IMG/VR virus record: IMGVR_UViG_3300046747_000764
Location: 1-60,457 of that record
From: a virus
Reading direction: 5' to 3' (one strand)
Length of the DNA: 60,457 nucleotides
Shown piece by piece: positions 49,979 to 56,812 of the stretch; within the stretch, counting starts at the first letter, position 1; each line of letters starts with the position of its first letter. Position numbers and translations under genes: made by a program. The notes below the pieces were generated by a model. That model was not told where the DNA came from, made no database searches, and was given only the letters and a program-made list of their open reading frames with translations.

Positions 49979-50262
49979 TGCGGACTCAAGCCGCTAATAT
50001 CATCGTCTTGCTGGGGCTCGCAGGGTGCACCGCCCCGGTGTGGGATCGGCCCAACACCACCCAATCGATGTTTGAAATGGACGCTGCAAACTGCCAGCTA
50101 GTGGCAAAAGCCGTCACCCCCGACGTAGGGCCGAGTCGGGAATACCACTCGCTATCGAGCGCCGCTGGAGCGGGCATCGCCGACGGGATTATGCTCGGCA
50201 TCGAGCACGCCGAGAACTATTCCCTGTGCATGAAGGCCCATGGCTACACGAGGATGAGGTAA
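49975..50262 (+). CDS. Predicted lipoprotein (95 aa)
   Basis: The signal sequence MMRTQAANIIVLLGLAGC ends in the lipobox L-A-G-C, so the mature N-terminus would be an acylated Cys. The mature part has MDAANCQLVAKA, a Gly/Ala-rich segment AAGAGIADGIMLG and YSLCMKAHGY. It is the last gene of the early plus-strand operon. A superinfection-exclusion or entry-exclusion role would fit a lipoprotein of a temperate or conjugative element, and an outer spanin is another option. Confidence 0.55.
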   Translation: MMRTQAANIIVLLGLAGCTAPVWDRPNTTQSMFEMDAANCQLVAKAVTPDVGPSREYHSLSSAAGAGIADGIMLGIEHAENYSLCMKAHGYTRMR

Positions 50263-50271
50263 ATATTCCGA

Positions 50272-50285
50272 GTTTCACGTGGAAC
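50272..50285. promoter_or_regulatory. parS-like centromere site
   Basis: GTTTCACGTGGAAC matches the conserved core of bacterial parS (GTTTCACGTGAAAC) with one substitution, one that itself gives the common GTTCC half-site. The palindrome surrounds CACGTG. It lies between convergent genes, where a ParB-binding site could be placed without disturbing expression. No parA or parB gene occurs in the window, so host ParB would have to be used. Confidence 0.6.
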
Positions 50286-50502
50286 GGGCGTGCGGGACCG
50301 GCGGAACTCTGGTCCTTCTGGCCGTTGCTGCGCGGCGCCGTAGACTCGCTACTTGGGTCCGGGCGTCAATGTCTCCAAAGCCGCTAGCGGCGAGCATTTC
50401 GTCGACGAGAACCGCAACCGGGCGTTGGTCGCCCCTCTCGCGCTGCCGGCGGATCAGCGCGCCGAGGCTCGTATTGATGCTGGTAAGGGTCCGGCCGTCC
50501 AT
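50275..50502 (-). CDS. Hypothetical protein (75 aa)
   Basis: A good AGGAGA ribosome site precedes the ATG by about 6 bases. The product MDGRTLTSINTSLGALIRRQ continues with PVAVLVDEMLAASGFGDIDA and an Arg-rich end. It terminates inside the parS-like palindrome. Helical, probably soluble; no recognised domain. Confidence 0.45.
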   Translation of the reverse strand: MDGRTLTSINTSLGALIRRQRERGDQRPVAVLVDEMLAASGFGDIDARTQVASLRRRAATARRTRVPPVPHARST

Positions 50503-50533
50503 GGGCCGTCTCCTGGTCAGCGAAGACTTAAAC

Positions 50534-50608
50534 TCATATCGTCGGCAGGGTCATCGAGAGCGCGAGCGCGAAGGCCGCGGCGTGCAGCAATAGGCCGGTC
50601 AGCCTCAC
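50534..50608 (-). CDS. Possible 24-residue hydrophobic microprotein
   Basis: A GTG at 50608 overlaps the upstream stop as GTGA and opens MRLTGLLLHAAAFALALSMT. That is a single hydrophobic segment followed by LPTI. Coupling supports translation, but the frame is very short and unconfirmed. Confidence 0.25.
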   Translation of the reverse strand: MRLTGLLLHAAAFALALSMTLPTI

Positions 50609-50928
50609 TGAATCCGGCTCAAGCCGTATACATCTGCGGTGATCAGCACTCTGCTATTGAGTTCTATCCCCACCACAGCGCTTACCCTTTCGATCTGCCG
50701 CAAGGCTATTGCTTCTTTTCTGCTGCCTCGCGGGATGTGGCATAGCGCGTGATGCGCCGCACAGTAAGCGGAAGCGCCGCGCCGAGCAGCGCCGCAACTC
50801 ATGCCCGCATCGAGGATGTAGCGGCAATCACCATCGATCTCGTGGCCGATGAGGTTCATGCCCGCAGGGAGAGGGCGACGGGAGGAGCGTCGGGAGGAAT
50901 GAAGGCGCACCGGCTCGGCCAAGGTCAC
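50605..50928 (-). CDS. GcrA-like zinc-binding regulator (107 aa)
   Basis: The region GDCRYILDAGMSCGAARRG followed by SAYCAAHHALCHI reproduces the C-terminal Cys/His pattern of GcrA, the alphaproteobacterial cell-cycle regulator that binds sigma70-RNA polymerase at methylated promoters. The N-terminal DNA-binding part of full GcrA (about 170 residues) is absent or replaced. GTG at 50928 overlaps the upstream stop; an internal ATG at 50859 is also possible. It may modulate the host GcrA-CcrM circuit. Confidence 0.55.
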   Translation of the reverse strand: MTLAEPVRLHSSRRSSRRPLPAGMNLIGHEIDGDCRYILDAGMSCGAARRGASAYCAAHHALCHIPRGSRKEAIALRQIERVSAVVGIELNSRVLITADVYGLSRIQ

Positions 50929-51104
50929 TTAGTGTCGTGCTGGTTGGGGAGCTTCGCCTGGGCCTTTTGCATTTTGGTAAGCAGAGCGATACCGCGGCGC
51001 AGCGCAGCGCGGGAATCGTCCCAGGTTAGCAAGCTGCGGGCGAGCAGCGCGGTGCGCCGAGCCAACCCATCAATGGTCGGTGTGTCGTCGGTTTTGATGT
51101 CCAT
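50925..51104 (-). CDS. Hypothetical small helical protein (59 aa)
   Basis: The product MDIKTDDTPTIDGLARRTAL followed by LLTWDDSRAALRRGIALLTK is helical. It is coupled at both ends (TAATG after the recombinase, GTGA before the GcrA-like gene), making a three-gene operon. No recognised motif. Confidence 0.5.
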   Translation of the reverse strand: MDIKTDDTPTIDGLARRTALLARSLLTWDDSRAALRRGIALLTKMQKAQAKLPNQHDTK

Positions 51105-51838
51105 TAAATGCCTGATCTGGCGATAATCCTGCGGACCTGGGTGCTGTTCCAGGTGATGCGTCTAGATGGCGTTTCGATGCCGCGCGCCGTAAGTGCCCTG
51201 GCGATCTTGCCTAGAGTGCAGCAGCCGGCCTCACGAGCTTCCTGGATGTACAACATCACATCAGCTGCGTGCTCTTCAGCCTTTGCCGACCGCGCCTTTC
51301 GAGCGGATCGAGCATCGCCGAAGCGGTCGCCTTTGCGTAGATTAGGATTGCCGAGTTTCGTGATGGACTTGCCAGAGCGGCGAGAAATCCACTGCCCGGT
51401 AGCTTCGATAGCGGCCTTAACGACAGCTAGAGCAGCCTTGGTGCGCTCCGATACGGCGGTTGCTTCGTATTCGGCGAACACGGCCATCATCTGAACGAGC
51501 ATTTTGGTGGCGTGAGGATTGTCACAGGCCACGAAATCGACGCCAGACTCCATAAGCCCAGAGACAAAGTGAACGTTCCTGGCTAAGCGATCCAGCTTGG
51601 CAATCACCAAGGTCGCTCGCCTAAGCCGGCACGCGCCTAGAGCGGCGATCAGCTGGGGCCGCCGCCGCTTGTTTGTGCCGGTCTCTATCTCCGTGAACTC
51701 AGCCACAACAGTCCCGCCCTGAGCGGCGACATAGCGAGCCACAGCTTCCCTCTGGGCTTCGAGCCCAAGGCCGCTGTCGCCCTGTTTATCCGTACTCACG
51801 CGAAAATATAGGGCAAACCTCGGCGCAGAGCCTGGCAT
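51104..51838 (-). CDS. Serine recombinase, resolvase/invertase type (244 aa)
   Basis: The catalytic domain reads ALYFRVSTDKQGDSGLGLEA (catalytic Ser in RVS), VIAKLDRLARN and MMAVFAEYEATAVSERTKAA. It is followed by a C-terminal HTH-like region (LGKIARALTARGIETPSRRI). The length is that of a small serine resolvase, not a large serine integrase. An upstream in-frame ATG (51871) would add 11 residues. A perfect 7-base inverted repeat just upstream is a candidate res or operator site. It could resolve multimers of a plasmid-like form or invert a segment. Confidence 0.85.
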   Translation of the reverse strand: MPGSAPRFALYFRVSTDKQGDSGLGLEAQREAVARYVAAQGGTVVAEFTEIETGTNKRRRPQLIAALGACRLRRATLVIAKLDRLARNVHFVSGLMESGVDFVACDNPHATKMLVQMMAVFAEYEATAVSERTKAALAVVKAAIEATGQWISRRSGKSITKLGNPNLRKGDRFGDARSARKARSAKAEEHAADVMLYIQEAREAGCCTLGKIARALTARGIETPSRRITWNSTQVRRIIARSGI

Positions 51839-51896
51839 GCCCGAGGCCCGCAACCGGGCGTCGCGGGCCATCGTGGGGGCATGTCATCCTAAAATG

Positions 51897-51920
51897 TTCG
51901 TATGGACTGAGTGATACGAA
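51897..51920. promoter_or_regulatory. Inverted repeat upstream of the serine recombinase
   Basis: TTCGTAT and ATACGAA are perfect 7-base arms separated by 10 bases, about two helical turns centre to centre. The site lies 59-82 bases before the recombinase start. It could be the recombination site or an operator. Confidence 0.5.
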
Positions 51921-51943
51921 TCGACCGGATCGTTGTTACAGAA

Positions 51944-52138
51944 TCAACAGAATGCGGGTGATAGGCGGCACCAGGACGGTCGCACGCGCTTGTCGACGCG
52001 GCCGTCGTCTAGTCTGACGGACAGAAAAATTCGACCGATAGCGATGAGCTCGCCGCTGGCTTCGCCGTGATTGGCTTCAGGAGCGAGCCGCACGCGCGCA
52101 CCCAGCTTAAGGAAGGTCACGGTGCGGTGCTGTCTCAT
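51944..52138 (-). CDS. Hypothetical small basic protein (64 aa)
   Basis: The ATG at 52138 gives MRQHRTVTFLKLGARVRLAP followed by GELIAIGRIFLSVRLDDGRV and a basic Cys-containing end. The pattern is a small beta-barrel (KOW/Tudor-like), perhaps nucleic-acid binding. A longer frame to 52264 exists without better support. Confidence 0.4.
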   Translation of the reverse strand: MRQHRTVTFLKLGARVRLAPEANHGEASGELIAIGRIFLSVRLDDGRVDKRVRPSWCRLSPAFC

Positions 52139-52328
52139 TTGCTCAGCACCGTCGTCCTGGAGAAGTAGGCTATTAAAACGATCGAGCCGAGGTCTGGGAA
52201 CCCCGGCTCTATCTTGACGATCTGGAAGATGGAAAAGCCGTTGACGCGGCTCGAAAGGCGTCACCCCCGAACCTAGCGGAGCGACTTACTCTTAGCATTT
52301 TTCCCTGTCGTAACCAAGGAAAATACGG

Positions 52329-52493
52329 ATGATCGCCGACACTTTTAACAAACCAGACGCAAAGCATGTCGATGGCGACAAGCCGAGCGTAGGCCAGACG
52401 GCGTGCACCTGCTACAGGCTAGGCAGGCTGCCGCGTGGCCACAACCACCATCCGTTATGCGATATCTGGGAAGGGCGACGGACCGATTCGTAG
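52329..52493 (+). CDS. Small Cys/His protein (54 aa)
   Basis: AAGGA lies 8 bases before the ATG at 52329, an excellent ribosome site. The mature part has TACTCYRLGRL and RGHNHHPLCDIWE, so Cys and His spacing could hold one zinc. It ends 2 bases before the stop of the convergent gene, which supports a real gene boundary. Function unknown. Confidence 0.5.
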   Translation: MIADTFNKPDAKHVDGDKPSVGQTACTCYRLGRLPRGHNHHPLCDIWEGRRTDS

Positions 52494-52495
52494 GG

Positions 52496-53056
52496 TTATC
52501 GGCCTGGCCGCATGAGTCGATAGTGCTTGGCCAGATCGCCGAGCGCAAACACCAGGATGGTTTGTGCCTCGCCGACGGAGAGCCGCCGGCCGTTGCTCCG
52601 CGACAGGGCCCACTCGGCGAGCGAGCGGTCCCACCCGAGGACGGTCCACAGAACTGACCCGGCTGGCGAGGCAAGGCCGCCCACGGCCACGATGGCGTGG
52701 TAGATGGCCAAGCGGGCGGATTCGACGCGAGCGTTTGGTTCGCGACCAGCCGTCGACCCGGCGCTGCGCACGAGCGCGCCGGCGCGAAGCGGGCTGAGAC
52801 CGGCGGCGAAGAACCCATCGCGGAACGTGTCGCCCGCGGCGCGCTGGTCTTTGTCGATTACTCCGGATCGCTCCATACCGGCGAGCAGCCCGACGGCACG
52901 ATAAGGAGAGACCGGCCGGCCCTCGTCGTCGGCGATCGGTTCTTTCATGCGCTCGACGGCGCCGTGACGTAGTCGATCGGGGAGAGGCAGGCCTAAATTG
53001 TCTTTGCGCAAGCGGCCGTTTGGCTGGCGCTTGCCAGACTTGCGAGCTCTGCCCAT
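52496..53056 (-). CDS. DUF6456-like alphaproteobacterial protein (186 aa)
   Basis: The ATG at 53056 has GGGAGGCGA directly upstream. The central region (YRAVGLLAGMERSGVIDKDQ, then AAGDTFRDGFFAAGLSPLRA) and the C-terminus (GLASPAGSVLWTVLGWDRSL, VFALGDLAKHYRL) resemble DUF6456 proteins of alphaproteobacteria, which lie near DNA-binding regulators. The N-terminus is basic. The likely role is transcriptional control, but the family link is by pattern. Confidence 0.5.
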   Translation of the reverse strand: MGRARKSGKRQPNGRLRKDNLGLPLPDRLRHGAVERMKEPIADDEGRPVSPYRAVGLLAGMERSGVIDKDQRAAGDTFRDGFFAAGLSPLRAGALVRSAGSTAGREPNARVESARLAIYHAIVAVGGLASPAGSVLWTVLGWDRSLAEWALSRSNGRRLSVGEAQTILVFALGDLAKHYRLMRPGR

Positions 53057-53248
53057 TCGCCTCCCGGACAAAGCGCGCGTTGCTGGAACGGGAGGCCGGG
53101 CGCAAGAATCCCAGTCTCTATTTCGCTCGTTTAGCATGATCTCCCCCTCGTTGTCAAGGAAGTATGTGACAAGGCAAAATAAAGTGGCGAGCCAGCCAAG
53201 GAGCTGCTAGCTAGTAAATGGCGTTTTACTTGTTTCTTGGTGTTATTG

Positions 53249-53560
53249 TTATTTAGTGGCGATATGCACGCATATCCGGCCGCCGCCATCTTCGATGAAT
53301 TCGAGGCCAGCCGCCTCCAAGCTCTGTCGTAGAGCCGAGAGATGATTCGGGTGGAGCAGCCGGCCGTTTTCGAACAGCCGGATGGTTTCGCAGGAGAGGT
53401 TCGCGGCGGAGCCCAAACTCCGTCGCGACCACCCCAGGGTGGCCCGCGCTTGACGACAAGCAATCGGATTGAGCAGCAGGCCCGACCCCCATCCCCCTTG
53501 AGCCGTCGCATTGATCCCCAACGCCTTGACGGATATGAGGTTTTCGATAAAATGATTCAA
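53249..53560 (-). CDS. XRE-family HTH protein (103 aa)
   Basis: The core is CRQARATLGWSRRSLGSAAN followed by LSCETIRLFENGRLLHPNHL and LEAAGLEFIEDGGG. This is the standard alphaproteobacterial XRE regulator with its FIEDGG C-terminal motif. The first ~30 residues are unusual and the only start codons are TTG, so the true start may lie nearer residue 30. It is divergent from the gene at 53,577 with only 16 bases between starts. Confidence 0.65.
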   Translation of the reverse strand: MNHFIENLISVKALGINATAQGGWGSGLLLNPIACRQARATLGWSRRSLGSAANLSCETIRLFENGRLLHPNHLSALRQSLEAAGLEFIEDGGGRICVHIATK

Positions 53561-53576
53561 ATGGAAAGAGGGTTAT

Positions 53577-54011
53577 TTGGTTAGGGTCGCAGTTATTCCA
53601 CCAAAGAGAGACCCTGACGAAGATTTTTGCCTTCCAGCCACCGATCTAGCCGTGTTTGGCAGATATTTGTATCAATCTGGGTGGCAAAAGGCCATGAGCG
53701 TCGAATTGAAGGTCAATCGGCGACGAATAGTCTATTGGAAAACGTTTAAAAAGCCGGTCAGCAAAAAATATAGCGCCATGATCACTCGGATCGTCGGGGC
53801 ACGTCATAAGCGCCGCGTAGCTCGAGAAGACGAGGAATTTAGGGCGATGATAGAGTCGCTCTCCTCAGCGCCCGCGCGCGCTATGCTTCTGGCGATGTTG
53901 GCCGCTGAGGTGGAGGTGCGAATCCGCGCAATCATGCAGTTAACGAGCGGCCACATGGGCGATAGGATGGTTAGGCAAGCCCGGCCCGACGCTCCGAGAC
54001 GCTTGGATTAG
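53577..54011 (+). CDS. Hypothetical HTH-like phage protein (144 aa)
   Basis: The TTG start at 53577 has AGAGGG six bases upstream. Residues ~25-60 (LAVFGRYLYQSGWQKAMSVE, then LKVNRRRIVYWKTFKKPVSK) fit the common phage pattern Y-x-x-x-W-x-x-x-[LM]-x-x-x-L-x-[VI]-x-x-R-x-[VI], a degenerate HTH. The C-terminal part is helical with MLLAMLAAEVEVRIRAIMQL. It may be an early regulator. Confidence 0.5.
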   Translation: MVRVAVIPPKRDPDEDFCLPATDLAVFGRYLYQSGWQKAMSVELKVNRRRIVYWKTFKKPVSKKYSAMITRIVGARHKRRVAREDEEFRAMIESLSSAPARAMLLAMLAAEVEVRIRAIMQLTSGHMGDRMVRQARPDAPRRLD

Positions 54012-54022
54012 CCCACGCCCAC

Positions 54023-54997
54023 TCAATCCGAATTCTTCGATGTGTACGCGTCGGGGTTATCGTAGACGCGTCGGTCGTTCGGACCGTTGTCGACCGTCGC
54101 GCCGGTAATTGATCGGCCGATGGTCGCTGGATCAACGCGAGCGTGAGCTTTCGTTATGTCGGGCCAGCTATAAGGTGCCTCTGAAGGGCGACGGTGTGTG
54201 GTCGCTTCTTGCGCCCGCGCCGCTTTAACAATCTCAGACGAAGCCGCCGCTTCGTCAAACTCGTCCAGCGGCGGAGGCCCCCAAGGGGCCGGCTCAATAG
54301 GTTCACCAACCTCTTCGATCTGTGAAGCTTCAACAATCGTCGTGTTTTCTGACCCCAGCTGGTCGGGAGCCGCTTGTGGTTCGTCGCCGACATACATGCA
54401 CAGGCCGTCATCGAAGCAGCCCTCAGGCCGACCGGCGCAGCGCTCGCATCGCTTTTCAGTCTTAGCCGCCTCGGGCAGCTCTACGGTTCGAAAGCGGTCA
54501 GGCTGGTATGCCGGATCGGAAACGGCCACGACTTCGGTCGGAACCGGCCGCTTCGGGTTGGACCGCTTGACGAGCTCCTGGTAGTGCCTCTCTATACCAC
54601 CGACGGTTCGGCCCATATCGCGAGCGAGGGATCCGAACCTTTGCGCGGCGTTAGCACGCCCCTGGGCAGCTGCCATTATCCGCTGGTCATCAGCGGGCGA
54701 ATATGCAGCGTGAGGGCCATGCGCGCGGCGCTTGCGAGTAGGGCTGACTTGGTCGGGGGACAGCCGCACGGGCTTCTTGGGATTGCTGGGCCGCGGTGTA
54801 GCTGGCGCATCGTTAGTCGCTGGCGAGGTAGGCGCATTGGAATACCGCGCAGCGATCTCCACAGCTTGCCGCTCAAGCGAGACCAGCGCCGCGAGAGCGG
54901 ATTCGAGCGTGGTTTTCTCCTCGATCACTTGCGCGAGGCGGCACTCGATGGCTGCTCGGGCGGCGGCGAAGCGGTCGGTGGTTTTATGTTCTTCCAC
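54023..54997 (-). CDS. Hypothetical coiled-coil protein with Cys cluster (324 aa)
   Basis: GTG at 54997 (GGAGAG upstream) is preferred to a TTG nine codons earlier. The N-terminus is coiled coil (FAAARAAIECRLAQVIEEKT). A SANT/Myb-like stretch (YSPADDQRIMAAAQGRANAA then MGRTVGGIERHYQELVKR) follows. A Cys cluster (KRCERCAGRPEGCFDDGLC) could bind zinc, and the C-terminus is acidic and disordered. It may be a DNA-binding early protein. Confidence 0.5.
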   Translation of the reverse strand: MEEHKTTDRFAAARAAIECRLAQVIEEKTTLESALAALVSLERQAVEIAARYSNAPTSPATNDAPATPRPSNPKKPVRLSPDQVSPTRKRRAHGPHAAYSPADDQRIMAAAQGRANAAQRFGSLARDMGRTVGGIERHYQELVKRSNPKRPVPTEVVAVSDPAYQPDRFRTVELPEAAKTEKRCERCAGRPEGCFDDGLCMYVGDEPQAAPDQLGSENTTIVEASQIEEVGEPIEPAPWGPPPLDEFDEAAASSEIVKAARAQEATTHRRPSEAPYSWPDITKAHARVDPATIGRSITGATVDNGPNDRRVYDNPDAYTSKNSD

Positions 54998-55033
54998 GCT
55001 CTCTCTCCATCTCGTTGCGTCCAATCGGACATT

Positions 55034-55246
55034 TCATGGGCGCAGGAAATCCCGCGCGACGCGCTTGGCCGCCGTGTCCCTCAGCGCCGAGCGCTGCCGC
55101 GACAGCGCAGCCCGCGCCACGCCTAGTCGCGGCTCGTGCGATTTGCCGTCGGCGCGCCTACACGCCTCGCCCGGCACCGCACCGCACGTAGGACACGCCA
55201 CGGCGAGAATCTCGGCCCGCGACGGGTGGGTGAAGGTGTGTTTCAT
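55034..55246 (-). CDS. Zinc-finger phage protein (70 aa)
   Basis: The motif ACPTCGAVPGEACRRADGKS followed by EPRLGVARAALSRQ is a common phage and bacterial zinc-ribbon (C-P-x-C-G-A-x-P-G-x-x-C). It is coupled to pyrF by an ATGA overlap. It probably binds DNA or another phage protein. Confidence 0.65.
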   Translation of the reverse strand: MKHTFTHPSRAEILAVACPTCGAVPGEACRRADGKSHEPRLGVARAALSRQRSALRDTAAKRVARDFLRP

Positions 55247-55887
55247 GACGTCGGGTCTCCGCTCAACACTTCCATAAAGCCCGCTGCAGCGGAAACAGGA
55301 TCAGCCGATAAATAAATCGGTCGTCCCACTACAGCGTGGGTGGCACCAGCCACTCGGCACTCCCGCGGAGTGATCGGCCGAAAGTGGCCGTCGCTACCAG
55401 TGACACCTTCCCAGCGGACACCAGGTACAACAACGTCCATCGATTCCCAGAAGCCCATCGCCATGTATCCCGGGACAATGACGCCATGCACGCCGGCCGG
55501 CCTGATCGGCCGCTCGTCGGGTCTCGCCGGGGGGTCTTTGTCGCTCGGCCAAAGCCATTGCCAGATCTTTATCCGCCCGTCGGCGGCTTCGAGCGCCACC
55601 TTCGTCGCATCCAACCCGCACGTCGACACCGCAGCAATGCGAGCACCGGCGAATCGTTTCACAGCCTCTCGCACGGTGTGCTCGGTATCGCTGAGTTTGA
55701 TGTCGAGGAAAATATTGGGGTGTGGAGTTGCTGCTGCTAGCTCGGAGGTGAAATAGGGCCAGTCGTCGCTGCACATCAACAGCGGGCCGATTTTGAGCCA
55801 GCTGACGCCAGCATCGATGAGCGAGCACGCGAGGGCGTATTGGTCTTGGTCCTCCGGGCCGTCCAGCGCGACCACCAGCTCTGTCAT
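55243..55887 (-). CDS. pyrF: Orotidine 5'-phosphate decarboxylase-like enzyme (214 aa)
   Basis: The TIM-barrel markers are VVALDGPEDQDQYALACSLI, SWLKIGPLL, FLDIKLSDTEHTV (the D-x-K-x-x-D catalytic cluster), VVPGVRW and ITPRECRVAGATHAVVGRPI with the phosphate-binding Gly-Arg near the C-terminus. OMP decarboxylase makes UMP in pyrimidine synthesis. The last D-E-N-T-like segment is SDTEHT here in place of the usual HDIPNT, so substrate or rate may differ. It abuts HU directly (TGAATG). A metabolic gene of this type is rare in phages. Confidence 0.75.
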   Translation of the reverse strand: MTELVVALDGPEDQDQYALACSLIDAGVSWLKIGPLLMCSDDWPYFTSELAAATPHPNIFLDIKLSDTEHTVREAVKRFAGARIAAVSTCGLDATKVALEAADGRIKIWQWLWPSDKDPPARPDERPIRPAGVHGVIVPGYMAMGFWESMDVVVPGVRWEGVTGSDGHFRPITPRECRVAGATHAVVGRPIYLSADPVSAAAGFMEVLSGDPTS

Positions 55888-56199
55888 TCAGGCACTCCGG
55901 CGCCGCGGCACGCTCGGCGGCGGGTTGAGTGCGGCCTTCAGAGCCTTGGCCGGCACGAACTTAGCTGCGTCTTTAGCAGGCACCTTGATCGGCTCCCCGG
56001 TTTTCGGGTTGCGCCTATCCGCGGCGCCGCGGTGGACGACCTTGAACGTGCCGAAGCCGGGGATCCGGATCTCCGAGCGTTGGATAAGCCCGTTGGCCAG
56101 TCCGCAGAAGACGGCGTCGACGGCGCTTTCCGCGGCTGCCGTTTTCATCTCGGTTATGATGGCGACTTGGCGCACGAGGTCTTTTTGGGAGATGGTCAT
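55888..56199 (-). CDS. HU/IHF-family DNA-binding protein (103 aa)
   Basis: The family pattern is complete: SQKDLVRQVAIITEMKTAAA, DAVFCGLANGLIQRSEIRIP, GFGTFKVVHRGAADRRNPKT (the beta arm with GFGTF and RNPKTGE) and a basic C-terminal tail. It bends or packages DNA. It lies between the replication and pyrF genes and could help origin opening or virion DNA packing. Confidence 0.88.
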   Translation of the reverse strand: MTISQKDLVRQVAIITEMKTAAAESAVDAVFCGLANGLIQRSEIRIPGFGTFKVVHRGAADRRNPKTGEPIKVPAKDAAKFVPAKALKAALNPPPSVPRRRSA

Positions 56200-56206
56200 G
56201 TCGATT

Positions 56207-56812
56207 TCACTCCTGGTTCATCGCTAATCCCAACTCAGCGGCAGCCCGCCGTAGTTCTTCCGGGTCTTCGTGCTTTGGTATTTTACGCTCGGTAGCCGAG
56301 ACGCCAAGCGCGGCGTGCATTTCCTGGATCTCTCGACCGGTCATTCGCGAGGGCGCCCGGTATGGTGTGCGTGATCTACTGACGAACAGATCAACGTTGG
56401 CCGCGTGCTGCTGCCCGCAGAGAGCCATGAATGTCAGCATCTCCGGAGTGGGGTCGCCATTTTGCTTCCGCTCTCCGTGAACCTGCACCTGCAGCCTGAG
56501 CTGAGCACGCTCGTCATCCTGCTTGCGGAAATGCGCCGCCAGTTCTCGGTTGGGTTCGACGTCGGCGCGAGAGGTCGACAGTGCAAACGGCGGGCGAGGC
56601 TTCGCATAGATGCTCTCAGCAGCCTGTACCAGGCCTTCGTCGAACCACTTGCCATGCTGGTCCAACGCATAACCAGCGTCCTGCGGGTCACCGCGGGATC
56701 GCAGGAAAGCGTAGTCATACGCGTGGTAATGCCAGCGCTCGGTATTAGTGAGGCCGGCCCACGCGAACTGGGAATCCTTCAATTTTTGGCGCAGGTTCTG
56801 TAGGTCCGTCAT
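56207..56812 (-). CDS. Hypothetical replication-module protein (201 aa)
   Basis: The ATG at 56812 lies inside the end of the replication gene (68-base overlap). The product has TDLQNLRQKLKDSQFAWAGL, TERWHYHAYDYAFLRSRG and long charged helices (FRKQDDERAQLRLQVQVHGE). The position after a DUF1376/O-like gene is that of helicase loaders, but no P-loop is visible, so the role remains open. Confidence 0.45.
   Translation of the reverse strand: MTDLQNLRQKLKDSQFAWAGLTNTERWHYHAYDYAFLRSRGDPQDAGYALDQHGKWFDEGLVQAAESIYAKPRPPFALSTSRADVEPNRELAAHFRKQDDERAQLRLQVQVHGERKQNGDPTPEMLTFMALCGQQHAANVDLFVSRSRTPYRAPSRMTGREIQEMHAALGVSATERKIPKHEDPEELRRAAAELGLAMNQE

Noticed and set aside
54374-55126. A 250-codon plus-strand frame opposite the coiled-coil gene
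   Set aside because: It lies antisense to two minus-strand genes that have coupled starts, ribosome sites and sensible domains. The plus-strand product has no recognisable structure.
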